From the NCBI RefSeq assembly GCF_026262505.1, contig NC_067207.1:1558252-1622251 (forward strand): a stretch of 64,000 nt of DNA, read 5' to 3'. This document shows, piece by piece, positions 28,913 to 38,762 of the stretch (within the stretch, counting starts at the first letter, position 1; each line of letters begins with the position of its first letter). The translations under genes and the position numbers were made by a program. This DNA comes from Trichomonas vaginalis G3 (Eukaryota > Parabasalia > Trichomonadida > Trichomonadidae). Below the pieces are notes generated by a model. That model searched no databases and was not told the DNA's origin. It saw only the letters and a list, made by a program, of their open reading frames with translations.

Positions 28913-31900
28913 TTATTGAGAAGTTAAACTTTTCACAAAGCAAGGACTAGAAGACTTACATAAGTCAAATCCAATCTCTTGACCATCATGAAGTGCTTTG
29001 TAAAGTTTCATTAAACTGAACTCAGAGTCTTTGTCATATGTTCCAACAGGTATGTGAATGTTCTTATCTTCATTGTAATAGCATTGTATAGCTTCAGGAA
29101 ACATTTCATTAGCTGTTAAAGCAAGAACGTCTTGTTTTACACCTTTACAACGTGCATGGAATGCAACTTCATTTAAATCATTCGTGAGTAAGTCTATGTA
29201 AGTCTTCTTTCCACAAAATATTGACTTGTATGCTAAACTTTGTTTTCCAGGTGTTATTTCTGCGAAGTCAGAATGGAACTGACCTAATGTTTTACCATAA
29301 GTTCGCGACCGTATCTCTTCTTAAACTCTGCTGCAAGCTTTGGTATGTCTTCATTGAAAATATGCATGCTATCACAGTCCTGGTAAAATATTTGAAGTCC
29401 CATATCTTCAGCAGTACAGAATACTTCACATTATTCTCTTCGACATAGATAGAATATTTAACACCAAGTGGACAGAAGTTAAAGTGTCTGCAAATGCTTT
29501 TCGTTAGCTTGAAAATAGTTTTATCTGAACCATCCAAACCTTCGAACTTCACTATATGGTTGTAGTTTCTGATGGCATATCTTATAGCATCTTTGTCATT
29601 TACTATGGTTATTTTTGACTCAATAGGAGATAGAATAGTTTTACCATAAATACTGTTCAGAATGAGCTTTATATTTTCTTGCAAAGGATTTCCTTCTTTC
29701 TTATACTTTAACCTTAACTCAAACAACTTCTTTACTTCATCTCTTATTCTAATATCTCTGTTTCCATCGTAATAGTATCCTTGCAACACTTCACATTTGA
29801 CACCTTGATATTTTATGAGGTCTTGTAATGTTATATGGTCAACATACATTAAACAGCAAGTGTTTGAACTTCTGGGAACGTTAAGTTCTGGATTTAGTTC
29901 AGGGTCACAAACTATTAAAGGAAAGTGTCTGGGTATACCAATCTCTGTTATCTTAATGAGAACAAAGAAGCCAGACATAAACTTTTCACCAATGGGTTCC
30001 TTTTGGTCGTCATCGAATAAATGTCTCATGAGATACTCTGTGCTTAACATCTCATCCTTCAATACTTTTGGAATTCCTTCTAAAGTATAAAGTCTTGCTA
30101 TAGCTGATGGATATAATGAAACAGCATCGAAGTCAGCAATGAGTTTCTTTTCGCTCTTTTGTTTCATGTTATCTGACAGCATACATCTTCCACCTTGAAT
30201 ACAGCGTGAAATAAATTCTCTTGGTTTATTTGAGAGGTCATATAAATTTCCATTCGGGAAGTACACTCTGTTCTCAAATAATTTGTTAGCAATAGAACAA
30301 ATACTAACGTATTCATAAACGTTTAAATCAAATTCTTTCAATATGTCATTGCGGAACTTAACAAAACCTTCTCTTAAAATTCTTACATCTTGTTTGCAAT
30401 AAAATGTGCTATACTTTTCTAAGTCGAAGTGGTTCTCATCTATTCTGCAACCTTTGATGGAATCTATGTTTTTCATGAACGTTTCAATATCTTTTACAAA
30501 CTTACATGCTTCAGAAATGACACCAGTTCTGTTGTCATTTGCTAACAAAACACTGCTGTAGTAGTTATATGGAAATACTTCTTTTCCTGTTTGTAAGTTA
30601 AACATAGCAGGAAATAGTTTAAGCTTCTTATTTATAACACTGTAAGAGTCTTTTATAATAATTTCCTTCCTTTATATAAGCCAGTTATTTGCATTGTTCG
30701 TGAACCTTTAATGATGGGAGTTCCTTTCACTTCTGTCATGTGTCTTAAGATGAAGTTTATATCATAACTGAGGTTATGGAAATATATTAAACTCTTGTCA
30801 GGAAGTCGCTCCAAAAATTCTGTTGCACAGTTCTGACCCCAAATGCTTTCACTCACTGAACCATCTTCACTGTCATAACAGATGTTAAAAGCTTTATGAA
30901 AGCCGTCTGTGCTACACTCAAAGTCAGCAAAGAAAACGTGCTCAGGAATGAACTTACATTTAGCTTTATTTACTTCTTTTGACTCTGCTTTCTTCTTCAG
31001 TTGTACACAATACTTTGGAGCATATGTCAAATCTTTAAATGGTGCAAGGTTCTGTTTATATAAGTCAGTCGTATATGTGAAAAGTTCTCCATAAGAAATA
31101 GGTTCGAAATATTTGCACTCCCACAATGTTTTCATAACATCCCATAGCGGTGTAGTTCTATCCATGCGAACTACATATTTATCTTCTCTCTTTGTATAAA
31201 TCTTCATCTGTTTCTCAATGTTCATTCCACCACACTCCTTCAAGATTTCTATATAGTTGCGAATGAAATATGTTGTCATTGGAAGTCTTTCATTTAGCAT
31301 GTAGTGGTCTTCAACAAGAAGTAAGTCAATAGTTCGAACAGTTTCACATTCTTTTGGTATGTATCTCTTTATTTCATTATATCTTGAGTCATTGAAGTAA
31401 CCAATGGTAACATTAAATGCTATACCTGTTGTGTCAGAAATTTCTTGTACTTTACTTTGAGGAAAGTCTCTAACACGAATGACTTCTCTCATGTGGTCAA
31501 TAGTCTCTCCATCTACTCCAGCCTGAATGCAAGCATAAACGAAACAATTGTCTTCTGTCATAAGTGTTGCAGTTCTTTTGTTCAGTTCATTGAAGATTTG
31601 GTAGCGTTCAAGATTTATAGGTAATGTGCAAAGATACTTCCAGAACTGACCGCTTCTCTTCTTATAAAACTTCTTTTCACCATTATCTTTCCAAAAGCTT
31701 TCTATAAGTGCTGGGTTTCCTGTTTGCTTAAGAGCTTCCAAAATGGCTTTCTGGTCATTTGTCAGTGTGCTTTCATCTCTATATGGTCTCTTTTTTGGTT
31801 TGCCTTTCTTTACATCTGACATCGTTAAGCCTTCATATTCTGTTAAATCATACATCTTTATTTCAGTAAGATTCTTTATGTTTGTCAAGAAGAAGTCATA

Positions 31901-32647
31901 GTGCATTTCAACAATACCTGCAGCATTTGCTTCTATCTCTGATATAAAGTTCTCCTTCAAGAGCTGATGTAGTAATGTTCCAATATTATTGAGGTTTAAC
32001 GTAGAACATTCATACTTTCCACCAAGTTTATAACATACCATCCATCTTTGTTGGGAGTTTATTTTAATCTTCTCTAAGAGTCTCATGAAAACCTTACCGA
32101 AATGTTTGTGTAAGTAGTCTCTGTTTGGTTCATCTAAAGCTTCGATGTTAAAGTCAATGAGTCTATTGCCTGTCTTAACATTCCTCTTCCTATTCTCTTC
32201 ATCTTTCTTTAACCATCTCTCACCTTCTTTTGGTTTGTCGTCAATGGAACGAATGACATCGTTAGCTTTGCGAACTTGTTCTATAGCACTTTTAAACATC
32301 TCTCTTCTCTGTTGTTTCAGTGTGTCGTCTCTTCTTCTTGTTTCACCAACGTTTGCATTTGTTATGTCAAACATTTCTCTTCTTACTTCATGAGGTACTG
32401 AACGTCTATGATATAAGTCAATAGCAATGTCATTTAAAGGAAATGCTCTTGCATGGACTTCGTCCTCGCCGCGTTGCGGCTTTATGAACTCATGAATTCT
32501 ATCATAACTTATTGCACCATTGTAGTCTTTAATGAAGTCAGCGAGTGCTTTTTTGTTTGTCGCGTAATGTTTTGCAACATCTATATTAGCTTCTGTAAGA
32601 AGTTGTTTTATTTCCGAGTGTTCTAACTTAGACAACTTCCGATACAT
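28913..32647 (-). pseudogene. polB: protein-primed family B DNA polymerase of element B (broken)
   Basis: More than 1,150 codons. A 450-residue N-terminal region, probably including the terminal-protein part, comes before exonuclease motif I (HVFFADFECSTDG), motif II (YFHNLSYDINFIL), and polymerase motifs A (DFDAVSLYPSA), B (LILNSIYGKT) and C (an Asp-Cys-Asp core), all still recognisable. A stretch near residue 370 (EDNCFVYACIQAGVDGE...) looks a little like a cysteine-protease/OTU start, but I am not sure. About three breaks; young. A double-hairpin repeat at 32,455 lies in the N-terminal part. Confidence 0.88.
32455..32480 (-). repeat. double-hairpin element, in polymerase B
   Basis: On the minus strand: GCCGC-AAC-GCGGC, GA, GGAC-GAA-GTCC. 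In frame, encoding KPQRGEDEVH. Nearly identical to the intergenic copy at 37,353. Confidence 0.88.
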
Positions 32648-32698
32648 CTTTAGTAGGAAATAAAAAAATATTTTTTCGAAAAAATAAACTTAGAAAAA

Positions 32699-33076
32699 TT
32701 ATTTCTTTATATATTTGCCATTCCGAACTTCGAAAAGATGTTTTATACCAGCATAGAATTTTTCTCTAGAGCTTGGTCTTATATCGTTTTCATGACAATA
32801 TTTTCTATATTCTTCATATAAAGCCTTTTTTCCATACATTTTATAAGGACAATCTAACCAGAATAGCGCATATCCATTTTCGTTATCTAGGTCTCTATAT
32901 GTTTGTGGAATTTCGCTTTCTTCTGTTTGTAGAATTTCGCCTTCACTATTTAGTTCTATGTATATATATTGTGGAATTTCGCTTTCTCTATTTAGTTCTA
33001 TGTCTATATATTGTGGCTTAAAAGGATGTGGGCAAGAAGGGTCTGGCGCTATGTAAAAAGTTAATTTTTCTGTCAT
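32699..33076 (-). CDS. hypothetical protein of element B with short internal repeats
   Basis: 125 residues from ATG 33,076 (upstream in-frame start is not ATG). The first third has a repeated unit around 'YIDIELN-ESEIPQ' (QYIDIELNRESEIPQYIYIE and so on), and the DNA repeats likewise (TTGTGGAATTTCGCTTTC). The second half (ENGYALFWLDCPYKMYGKKA) looks folded and is followed by helices (EEYRKYCHENDIRPSSREKFY) that resemble the winged-helix primase-tail type, only faintly. Divergent from the gene at 33,166. Confidence 0.5.
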   Translation of the reverse strand: MTEKLTFYIAPDPSCPHPFKPQYIDIELNRESEIPQYIYIELNSEGEILQTEESEIPQTYRDLDNENGYALFWLDCPYKMYGKKALYEEYRKYCHENDIRPSSREKFYAGIKHLFEVRNGKYIKK

Positions 33077-33165
33077 CTTTTCTATCGGATAAAAAATATT
33101 TTTTGAAAAAATTAGATTAGATTTTTTTAAGTTATTTTTCAAAATAATTTAATATTTTTATTTTA

Positions 33166-33639
33166 ATGAAACACATGCAAGATTGCAAGTTCTTTTCATA
33201 CAATGCTCTCGCTACTGCCATCAAGAATGAGTTCAATGGTTCTGCAAACGTTAATGTTATCTTTAACAAGAAGTTTGTGAAAGAATCTAAGTTTGGTCAG
33301 TATGTCAGACCATTAGCTATCGTCATTGACCGCAAACGTTATACTTCACAAGAGTTAGCAGTAGTTTTGAAACAAAAGAGTTTCTTCGTGAATGTCAAAT
33401 ATACTCATTATACTGTTATAAAGAACTCTAATATTGACTTCTTCAGTATTGCTTTAAATCTTTCCGAACAGAAAGAATATAAGAAGGGTGAAACATCTGT
33501 GAAATATTATCCTTCATCTCTGAAGACAATAACGAACAAAGATGTTATACAGAAATTCTTACCAAAGGTTGAAGAAGCTTCTATTGACATTGACGAAGGA
33601 AGTGAAATGGTTGAAGAAATAGACCCTGAAGCTATTTAA
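33166..33639 (+). CDS. hypothetical protein of element B
   Basis: 157 residues. A compact alpha/beta N-terminus (FFSYNALATAIKNEFNGSAN) and an acidic C-terminal tail (VEEASIDIDEGSEMVEEIDPE). A T-rich box (TATTTTTATTTTA) ends directly before the ATG. The gene is followed by a GGTGA...TCACC palindrome with a T run similar to the one inside the terminal repeats. No family recognised. Confidence 0.5.
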   Translation: MKHMQDCKFFSYNALATAIKNEFNGSANVNVIFNKKFVKESKFGQYVRPLAIVIDRKRYTSQELAVVLKQKSFFVNVKYTHYTVIKNSNIDFFSIALNLSEQKEYKKGETSVKYYPSSLKTITNKDVIQKFLPKVEEASIDIDEGSEMVEEIDPEAI

Positions 33640-33649
33640 CCAAAAATAT

Positions 33650-33743
33650 ATTTTTGGTGAAGAGGTGAGATTTCACCTGTTTTTTCACCTCATTCTCTCT
33701 TCGTTAATGTTGTCGTGACTTCTTCGTTAATGTTGTCGTGACT
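33650..33743. terminator. hairpin with T run and two 22-bp direct repeats
   Basis: GAGGTGAGATTTCACCT followed by GTTTTTTCACCTC resembles the palindrome of the terminal repeats. Then CTTCGTTAATGTTGTCGTGACT occurs twice (33,699 and 33,722) with a period of 23 bases. It separates the ends of the convergent genes at 33,166 and 33,744. Confidence 0.5.
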
Positions 33744-34571
33744 TCATTCTTCCTCTTTGAAGTTATCGAAATATTCTGTTATTTTTTCCTTCAGTAATGG
33801 TAAGTCTTCTTTGAATGTAAGTATTGTGCAACCTTTGATGTCATAGTGTGTTTGAGGAAGAGTATTTTTGACAATTTCTTTTATTTGCTCATTCGGTGTC
33901 ATTGAAATCGGTAAGTTTTCACGATAGAACCAGTTTCTGTCAGATTTATATATTTTAGCAAGGTCGTAAAAGCTTTTGTTGTTTCTTCTGACTAAATGCA
34001 ACATAACCATATCTTTATCTTCTTCTTTCTCCAACTCTTCAGTATAAATCATATACTTATAGTTCTTTTCCTTTCCTTTTGGTACTGAACGCGGTATTCT
34101 TTTCTGTATGCTTTTGTCTTTGGATTCAATGACTTCATCTTTTGCTTGAAGTTTCTTTTCCATCTCTCCACGTTCTGCTTTATATAGTTCATCTAACATC
34201 ATGAAAATATAACAAGCATAACGAGGTGAAGCCCACATTGCTACAGCGTTTACTAAAAGTCTATGAATATAATAACCTTTCAAACCAGGAGCCAAATTCT
34301 TGCGATTTTCATACGGAATCTCTTCCCCCGGTTTTTCGAGGGTAGCAAACATATGAGGAAATTCTTCTAAAAGTTCTTTTGTCTGTTGGTTTTCAAACCA
34401 ATGATATGCTTGCTTTGTAGAACGAAGAGCATTCATTATACTTTGCATTTGGTACATGTCATCTTTGACTGAACGAATGAGACGTAACTGTTTGTTATAC
34501 TGTATGTATTCGTATTCTTCATTTATGGCTTCATGAACGATAGCAGTTGTTGTGTTCTCTAATGTTGACAT
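33744..34571 (-). CDS. KilA-N domain protein 1
   Basis: 275 residues from ATG 34,571. The central part, KGYYIHRLLVNAVAMWASPRYACYIFMMLDEL, is the hallmark of the KilA-N DNA-binding domain of large DNA viruses and phages. It is followed by a coiled coil (AERGEMEKKLQAKDEVIESK) and a C-terminal domain (YKYMIYTEELEKEEDKDMVM ... NRNWFYRENLP) like the DUF3627-type domain that often follows KilA-N. Probably a DNA-binding regulator. Looks whole. It lies next to a long repeat-rich non-coding region. Confidence 0.8.
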   Translation of the reverse strand: MSTLENTTTAIVHEAINEEYEYIQYNKQLRLIRSVKDDMYQMQSIMNALRSTKQAYHWFENQQTKELLEEFPHMFATLEKPGEEIPYENRKNLAPGLKGYYIHRLLVNAVAMWASPRYACYIFMMLDELYKAERGEMEKKLQAKDEVIESKDKSIQKRIPRSVPKGKEKNYKYMIYTEELEKEEDKDMVMLHLVRRNNKSFYDLAKIYKSDRNWFYRENLPISMTPNEQIKEIVKNTLPQTHYDIKGCTILTFKEDLPLLKEKITEYFDNFKEEE

Positions 34572-35523
34572 ATCTGTCTTTACATACAAAATAAAAAAAT
34601 AAATAAAAATAAAACTAACTTTATTTTTCTGTGTTAAAGAAATGTTAAAAATTCATGGTTACATATGTGAAAAGAAGTCACGAACAAATGAAGGTCATAA
34701 GATTCAGCACATAATTCTGAATTGAATGGTGTGTCATACATGTCAAACCGTCAAGAATTGAAGGAGATACGAGGCTATAAAGATTTTGGATATTTTCTGA
34801 CACACACCCCGAAGGAAAAGTGACAAAACACGACGATAGAAAAAAAGTGACAAAATGAGAGAAAGTTGTTCCCCGACCAAAATGCAATCATGTTGAAAAA
34901 GTGACATTTGTAAAGTTAGACGATAGGATTTCCTGAAAAAGTGCAAGTCTTGTTCTGAATCAGGACAAGATTTGTCTTGAAAAAATACAAGATTTGTCTT
35001 GAAAAAATACAAGACTTGTTCTGAAAAAATACAAGACTTGTTCTGAAAAAATACAAGACTTGTCTTGAATCAGGACAATTGTTCTCAAATTTGAGAACTT
35101 TACAAGAAAAACTGACTAAAAAGTGCAAGTCTTGTTCTGAATCAGGACAAGATTTGTCTTGAAAAAATACAAGACTTGTTCTGAAAAAATACAAGACTTG
35201 TTCTGAAAAAATACAAGACTTGTCTTGAATCAGGACAAAACTTTACAAAATGTAAACTTTACATAACCGTTTCTATCGTACATGATATTTAGTTGACATT
35301 GTAAACTATCTTCATGTAAAGTATGGCGGTTTGAAACCATCGGGAACCTTCACTTTTTTGACGAACTTTCCGCAGCAATTTTTAAAATTTGTGAAAACTC
35401 AACGGTTTGACACGTGCCATATGTCATTTTACTCAGAATTTTGTGCTGAATTCAGCAAAAATAATGTTTATGTTAACATGTTAGATCTAACACGTTTTCT
35501 AACCTCTTTTCTAACATAACTAT
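34572..35523. repeat. non-coding region with 22-bp tandem repeats
   Basis: About 950 bases with no real gene. Two blocks (about 34,935-35,080 and 35,120-35,240) are built from a 22-bp unit, AAAAAATACAAGACTTGTTCTG, in three to five copies each, with variants (GATTTGTCTTG). Each unit contains the dyad CTTGT/ACAAG. Both blocks open with GCAAGTCTTGTTCTGAATCA and close with CTTGAATCAGGACAA. Three AAAAGTGACA motifs precede them (34,816, 34,843, 34,896). Open frames seen here are products of the repeat. It could be a replication or regulatory iteron region. Confidence 0.75.
35457..35518 (+). repeat. inverted repeat, left arm, around a two-gene cassette
   Basis: About 60 bp, matching 36,564-36,627 in inverse orientation with few differences. 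Its core is the palindrome GTTAGATCTAAC followed by ACGTTTTCTAACC. A related GGTTAGATCTAACC lies near 37,313. Confidence 0.75.
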
Positions 35524-35916
35524 TTACAAGCGTTTTACATGGTATATGTTGCGATGGTTCATGACTTTAAACAGTTTTGTAGCTTCTATTTCTTCTTTTA
35601 GTACATCGAATGTTTTAACTATGCCGAAGGTTTCTTTATACTTCTTCTTGACGTCAGATAATAGGAAATCGTCAGCAGTTGGATAGTTTTTGTTCAGAAA
35701 TTCTAACATGTCCATTTTATCTTCTGCTGGCTTTTCTGCTTCTTTCTTTAAGTCTGCATAGTCGTTTCTCATTCTTTCTATCTCTTTGTTGGAGTAGTTA
35801 TATTTCCTAATTGCTGCCTTACATTTTGAACATTGCGGGTTCATTTTTGCGTTATACATTGAAATAAAACCAGCTAAAACAACTAAAGCGTCAATTGCTC
35901 TCTTCATCTCAAACAT
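35524..35916 (-). CDS. hypothetical protein of element B
   Basis: 130 residues. Hydrophobic N-terminus (AIDALVVLAGFISMYNA) then a Cys pair (PQCSKCKAAIRKY) and Lys/Glu helices. Preceded 22 bases upstream by the next minus-strand gene, so the two likely form one transcription unit inside the inverted-repeat cassette. Unknown family; a small membrane-anchored protein is possible. Confidence 0.5.
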   Translation of the reverse strand: MFEMKRAIDALVVLAGFISMYNAKMNPQCSKCKAAIRKYNYSNKEIERMRNDYADLKKEAEKPAEDKMDMLEFLNKNYPTADDFLLSDVKKKYKETFGIVKTFDVLKEEIEATKLFKVMNHRNIYHVKRL

Positions 35917-35937
35917 AGCGGGTCTTATTTGTTTGTT

Positions 35938-36462
35938 CTATACTTTGCCTCTTCTATCTTTATCTCTTATTTCCCAAACACATTCAGCAACTAACGAAAC
36001 AAAGTTGTCGTAGGTCTTAAATTCTTCAGATTTATATATGTCAGAAACATTCTTATATACCATATCGCAATCTTTGTCCAGAACCTTATGGTTGCAATGA
36101 AAACCAAGGAATTCATAATTTACCTTTCGTATGAATTTCTTAATTTCTACTGAGTCAGTTGGTTTCACTTCAATTTCGTCGAATTCAGGAATAGTGAGTT
36201 TTTGTTGTTGGATTTCAGGTAGTTTAGGCAAATGGTCAATAATGTCCTGCATTTCATAAAGATATTCTTCATTTGTTTCATCGTTCGCACTACAGTCTAA
36301 ATTACTTGTTAAAAGTTCTTGCTTTATCTTCTGGATTTCTGTTTCAAAAGTATATGAAGAAGGAATGAAGCTTTTCATTTCTACTAACATAGATGTTGGA
36401 TTCATGACTAACGAGTTTGGTGCTGTTGTTTGAATTGTTGTTGTGCCGATTGTTGAAATCAT
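35938..36462 (-). CDS. hypothetical protein of element B
   Basis: 174 residues. Thr-rich N-terminus, acidic centre (LPEIQQQKLTIPEFDEIEVK) and a helical C-terminus with Cys/His (YEFLGFHCNHKVLDKDCDMV). Its upstream sequence (ATATCTTTACATACAAAATAAAA) is almost the same as that before the KilA-N gene at 34,571, so both probably share a promoter type. Unknown function. Confidence 0.5.
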   Translation of the reverse strand: MISTIGTTTIQTTAPNSLVMNPTSMLVEMKSFIPSSYTFETEIQKIKQELLTSNLDCSANDETNEEYLYEMQDIIDHLPKLPEIQQQKLTIPEFDEIEVKPTDSVEIKKFIRKVNYEFLGFHCNHKVLDKDCDMVYKNVSDIYKSEEFKTYDNFVSLVAECVWEIRDKDRRGKV

Positions 36463-36563
36463 ATCTTTACATACAAAATAAAAATTTTTCTTAGAAAAAA
36501 ATTAGCGTTATTTTTCTTTCATAAGGAAATGTCAAAAATTCATGATTTTCGAGAGTTTTAGAC

Positions 36564-36627
36564 CATGTTAGAAAAGTGGTTAGAAAACGTGTTAGATCTA
36601 ACATTCTAACATAAACATTATTTTTTT
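36564..36627 (-). repeat. inverted repeat, right arm, around the two-gene cassette
   Basis: Mirror of 35,457-35,518. With it, this brackets the two small genes at 35,524 and 35,938, like terminators or the ends of a mobile cassette. Confidence 0.75.
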
Positions 36628-36657
36628 GGTCGTTTATGACAAAAATAAATGGTTCAT

Positions 36658-37167
36658 TTACTCACAATATTTTTGTACAAAACGACCCCAAACTTTTAAC
36701 TTCTTTTCTGCAGCTTCTAATGCTATCTTAGCGAGTTCATATTCTCTAAATTCTCTCTTTAAATCTTCTTGTTCCCATTGGTCTAGTTCGTATGGAGAAT
36801 CTCTATAATCATAACATATCTCACGTTCATGTTCTAATTGTTTTTCATGCCTTTTTCTAACTTCTTGTTCGAACAAAGGTTTAGCATTCTCTACTGTATC
36901 TTCGAGTTCTTCTTCATCTAATTTCTCATGAACTTTCTTGTCTATGGAGTCCATAATTTTTCCAACTGCTATGCAATATTTTGGAGAAGCCCACATTGCT
37001 ATATAGTTTATAAGTCTTGGGTCTACATACGTTCCTCTAACCTGTTTGATTTCATCAGGAATTCCTGCATGAATTTTGTATAAAAAGCAACCGTCTGTAT
37101 TCCGACGGTTGCTATATTCTTCACAAAACGCCTTATAATACTCTTCCCAGGACTTATTTTCCAACAA
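36658..37167 (-). CDS. KilA-N domain protein 2 (short)
   Basis: About 169 codons; a clear start codon is not evident. GTYVDPRLINYIAMWASPKY is a second, diverged KilA-N core (compare the AMWASPRY of protein 1). The rest is charged helix (EQEVRKRHEKQLEHEREICY). No DUF3627-type part. With protein 1 and the repeats between them this makes a small KilA-N region within element B. Confidence 0.65.
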   Translation of the reverse strand: MLENKSWEEYYKAFCEEYSNRRNTDGCFLYKIHAGIPDEIKQVRGTYVDPRLINYIAMWASPKYCIAVGKIMDSIDKKVHEKLDEEELEDTVENAKPLFEQEVRKRHEKQLEHEREICYDYRDSPYELDQWEQEDLKREFREYELAKIALEAAEKKLKVWGRFVQKYCE

Positions 37168-37199
37168 CTTTCATGAGATAAATAAGAAATAACTTTCAT

Positions 37200-37412
37200 T
37201 TTTCATTAGATAACTGTTATTTTTGACGAAGTGAAGATTTGCACTTCGTCAAAAAATCCCTGAAATCAAGAATTAATCCCGTCAAATACAAAAAATGAGG
37301 GTAGAAATGAGGTTAGATCTAACCATCTACCCTAAACATTATTTTTGGTCATGGACTTCGTCCTCGCCGCTTTGCGTCTTTATGTTAAAATAAATGGTAC
37401 CATTAATGATAT
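37200..37412. other. intergenic region with hairpins
   Basis: Contains a strong hairpin at 37,221-37,256 with a 14-bp stem, TTTTTGACGAAGTG against its complement, a GGTTAGATCTAACC palindrome near 37,313 and a double-hairpin element at 37,353. The mariner follows immediately. No ORF. Confidence 0.6.
37353..37378 (-). repeat. double-hairpin element, intergenic
   Basis: On the minus strand: GACGC-AAA-GCGGC (one mismatch), GA, GGAC-GAA-GTCC. Flanks ATAAAG and CAT are the same as those of the copy in polymerase B at 32,455, although here no protein is encoded. Confidence 0.82.
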
Positions 37413-37413
37413 A

Positions 37414-38712
37414 GGGTGTCCAAAGGTGCGTTTAGCACAGCGCTCTATATGAGACTATTAAAGGAGATATATGCTGATTATAAATATATAATAAAAAATA
37501 TGAATATATGTATATGATGAGTATGTTGTATTTTGGCGCCATGCCGGGATATAAAATGAATTTTGAGACAAGAGGCGGTTTCGCGGGAAATTTTGGCGGG
37601 ATTTTTTTCATTTTTTTAATGAATCATAAAGAAAACATCCTCGCTCTTGCAAAAAAATGCAAAGACTGTAAAAAAATCTACGATACATTGGTAAAATGCT
37701 TCGGTATGGATGCTCCTAGCTATTCCACTGTAACGTATCATGTTAGGATGTATCACTTCATGAACAAAAAGGCGCCCATCATAAAAATTGACAAAAAATC
37801 GCCGGATCAAAGAAAAATCAAAGCAATTCTTCAAGCGCTAGATGAAGACCCAAGAGCATCACTCAGAAGGATAGAGGAGATGACAAAGATACCACGTACA
37901 ACAGTCAGTTATTATCTGCACAATTATTTGAACTACAAACTAGCGTATACACGTTGGGTTCCGCACAACCTTAATTCAGTTCAAAAAAAATCTAGAGTCC
38001 AATCTTCGAAAGAGCTCCTCTCTATATTGGGTGTGTATCAATCCAAGAAGTTTCGCTTTTTAGTAACAGGGGACGAGTCTTGGTTCAATATGCAACAGAA
38101 GCCAAAATCATGTGGATCCCGAAGGATGAAAATCCTCAAACATTCCCGAAGAAAAAAATTGACACACCAATGATGATGTTGTCGGTTTTTTGGGGCGTGA
38201 ATGGCATCATCGCAATTGATATTCTTCAAAAACCTAATACGATGAATGCTCAGTATCTAATTGACAATGTTCTTACTCAAATTATCAATTCTGATGAGTT
38301 TGAGAAATCCAAACAACAAAAACAAAAGTTTGCAATTCATTTTGATAATTCAAGAGTTCACAAAAGTCATAAGGTAATGAATTACTTGGTGGAAAACAAT
38401 GTCAAAGTTGTTACAAACCCAATTTATTCACCTGATATTGCACCCTCTGACTTTTATTTATTCGGCACGCTAAAAAAGAGAGCTGAAGGACGCGAATTCG
38501 CGAGTCCAGATGATCTTGAAAATTTTGTAAGAGAGCAATTTGAGCAATTTTCTCATGATGATTTAAAGCGTGCCTTTCAAGCCTGGATCGATCGCTGCGA
38601 ACGCGTGATTGAATCCAATGGTGATTATATTTAAATAAACTTTATATATATGTAACTTGTTTATTTCTATTCGCAGTATTCAGGTTTGTGCTAAACACAC
38701 CTTTGGACACCC
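37414..38712 (+). mobile_element. mariner transposon, Tvmar1-like, copy 2
   Basis: 1,299 bp with TA on both sides (37,412-37,413 and 38,713-38,714) and inverted ends beginning GGGTGTCCAAAGGTG. Same element as copy 1 but in the other orientation and inserted in element B, between the second KilA-N gene and the integrase gene. One base shorter than copy 1 because of a deletion in the transposase gene. Confidence 0.95.
37619..38634 (+). pseudogene. mariner transposase, copy 2 (one frameshift)
   Basis: Start at ATG 37,619 (MNHKENILALAKK). The protein matches copy 1 except for about ten residues (for example YDTLV for YETLV, TTVSYY for TTVRYY, VVTNPIY for VVPNPIY). A missing T just after the first catalytic Asp (GDESW, near 38,085) shifts the frame; the rest, including HFDNSRVH and SPDIAPSDFYLFG, continues in another frame to 38,634. 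The last 46 residues, absent from copy 1, are present. So both copies are broken, but by different changes. Confidence 0.93.
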
Positions 38713-38762
38713 TATATCATGACTGTTCTCGTTCATGTCTGATTTACATCTAATGAAAAGGT

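Noticed and set aside
31470-31560. Cysteine-protease (OTU-like) domain in polymerase B
   Set aside because: Only a Cys-Phe-x-x-A-C stretch is suggestive; I could not see the matching His region, so I did not call it.
34315-34345. Possible further double hairpin in the first KilA-N gene (CCCCCGG..TCGAGGG)
   Set aside because: The arms do not pair well and there is no second hairpin.
34678-35194. Overlapping open frames in the 34.7-35.2 kb region
   Set aside because: They come from the 22-bp tandem repeats, whose translation gives repeated FFRTSLVFFQ-type peptides with no sign of coding.
34900-35250. Possible CRISPR array
   Set aside because: Repeat units directly abut with no unique spacers, and the context is a eukaryotic Maverick.
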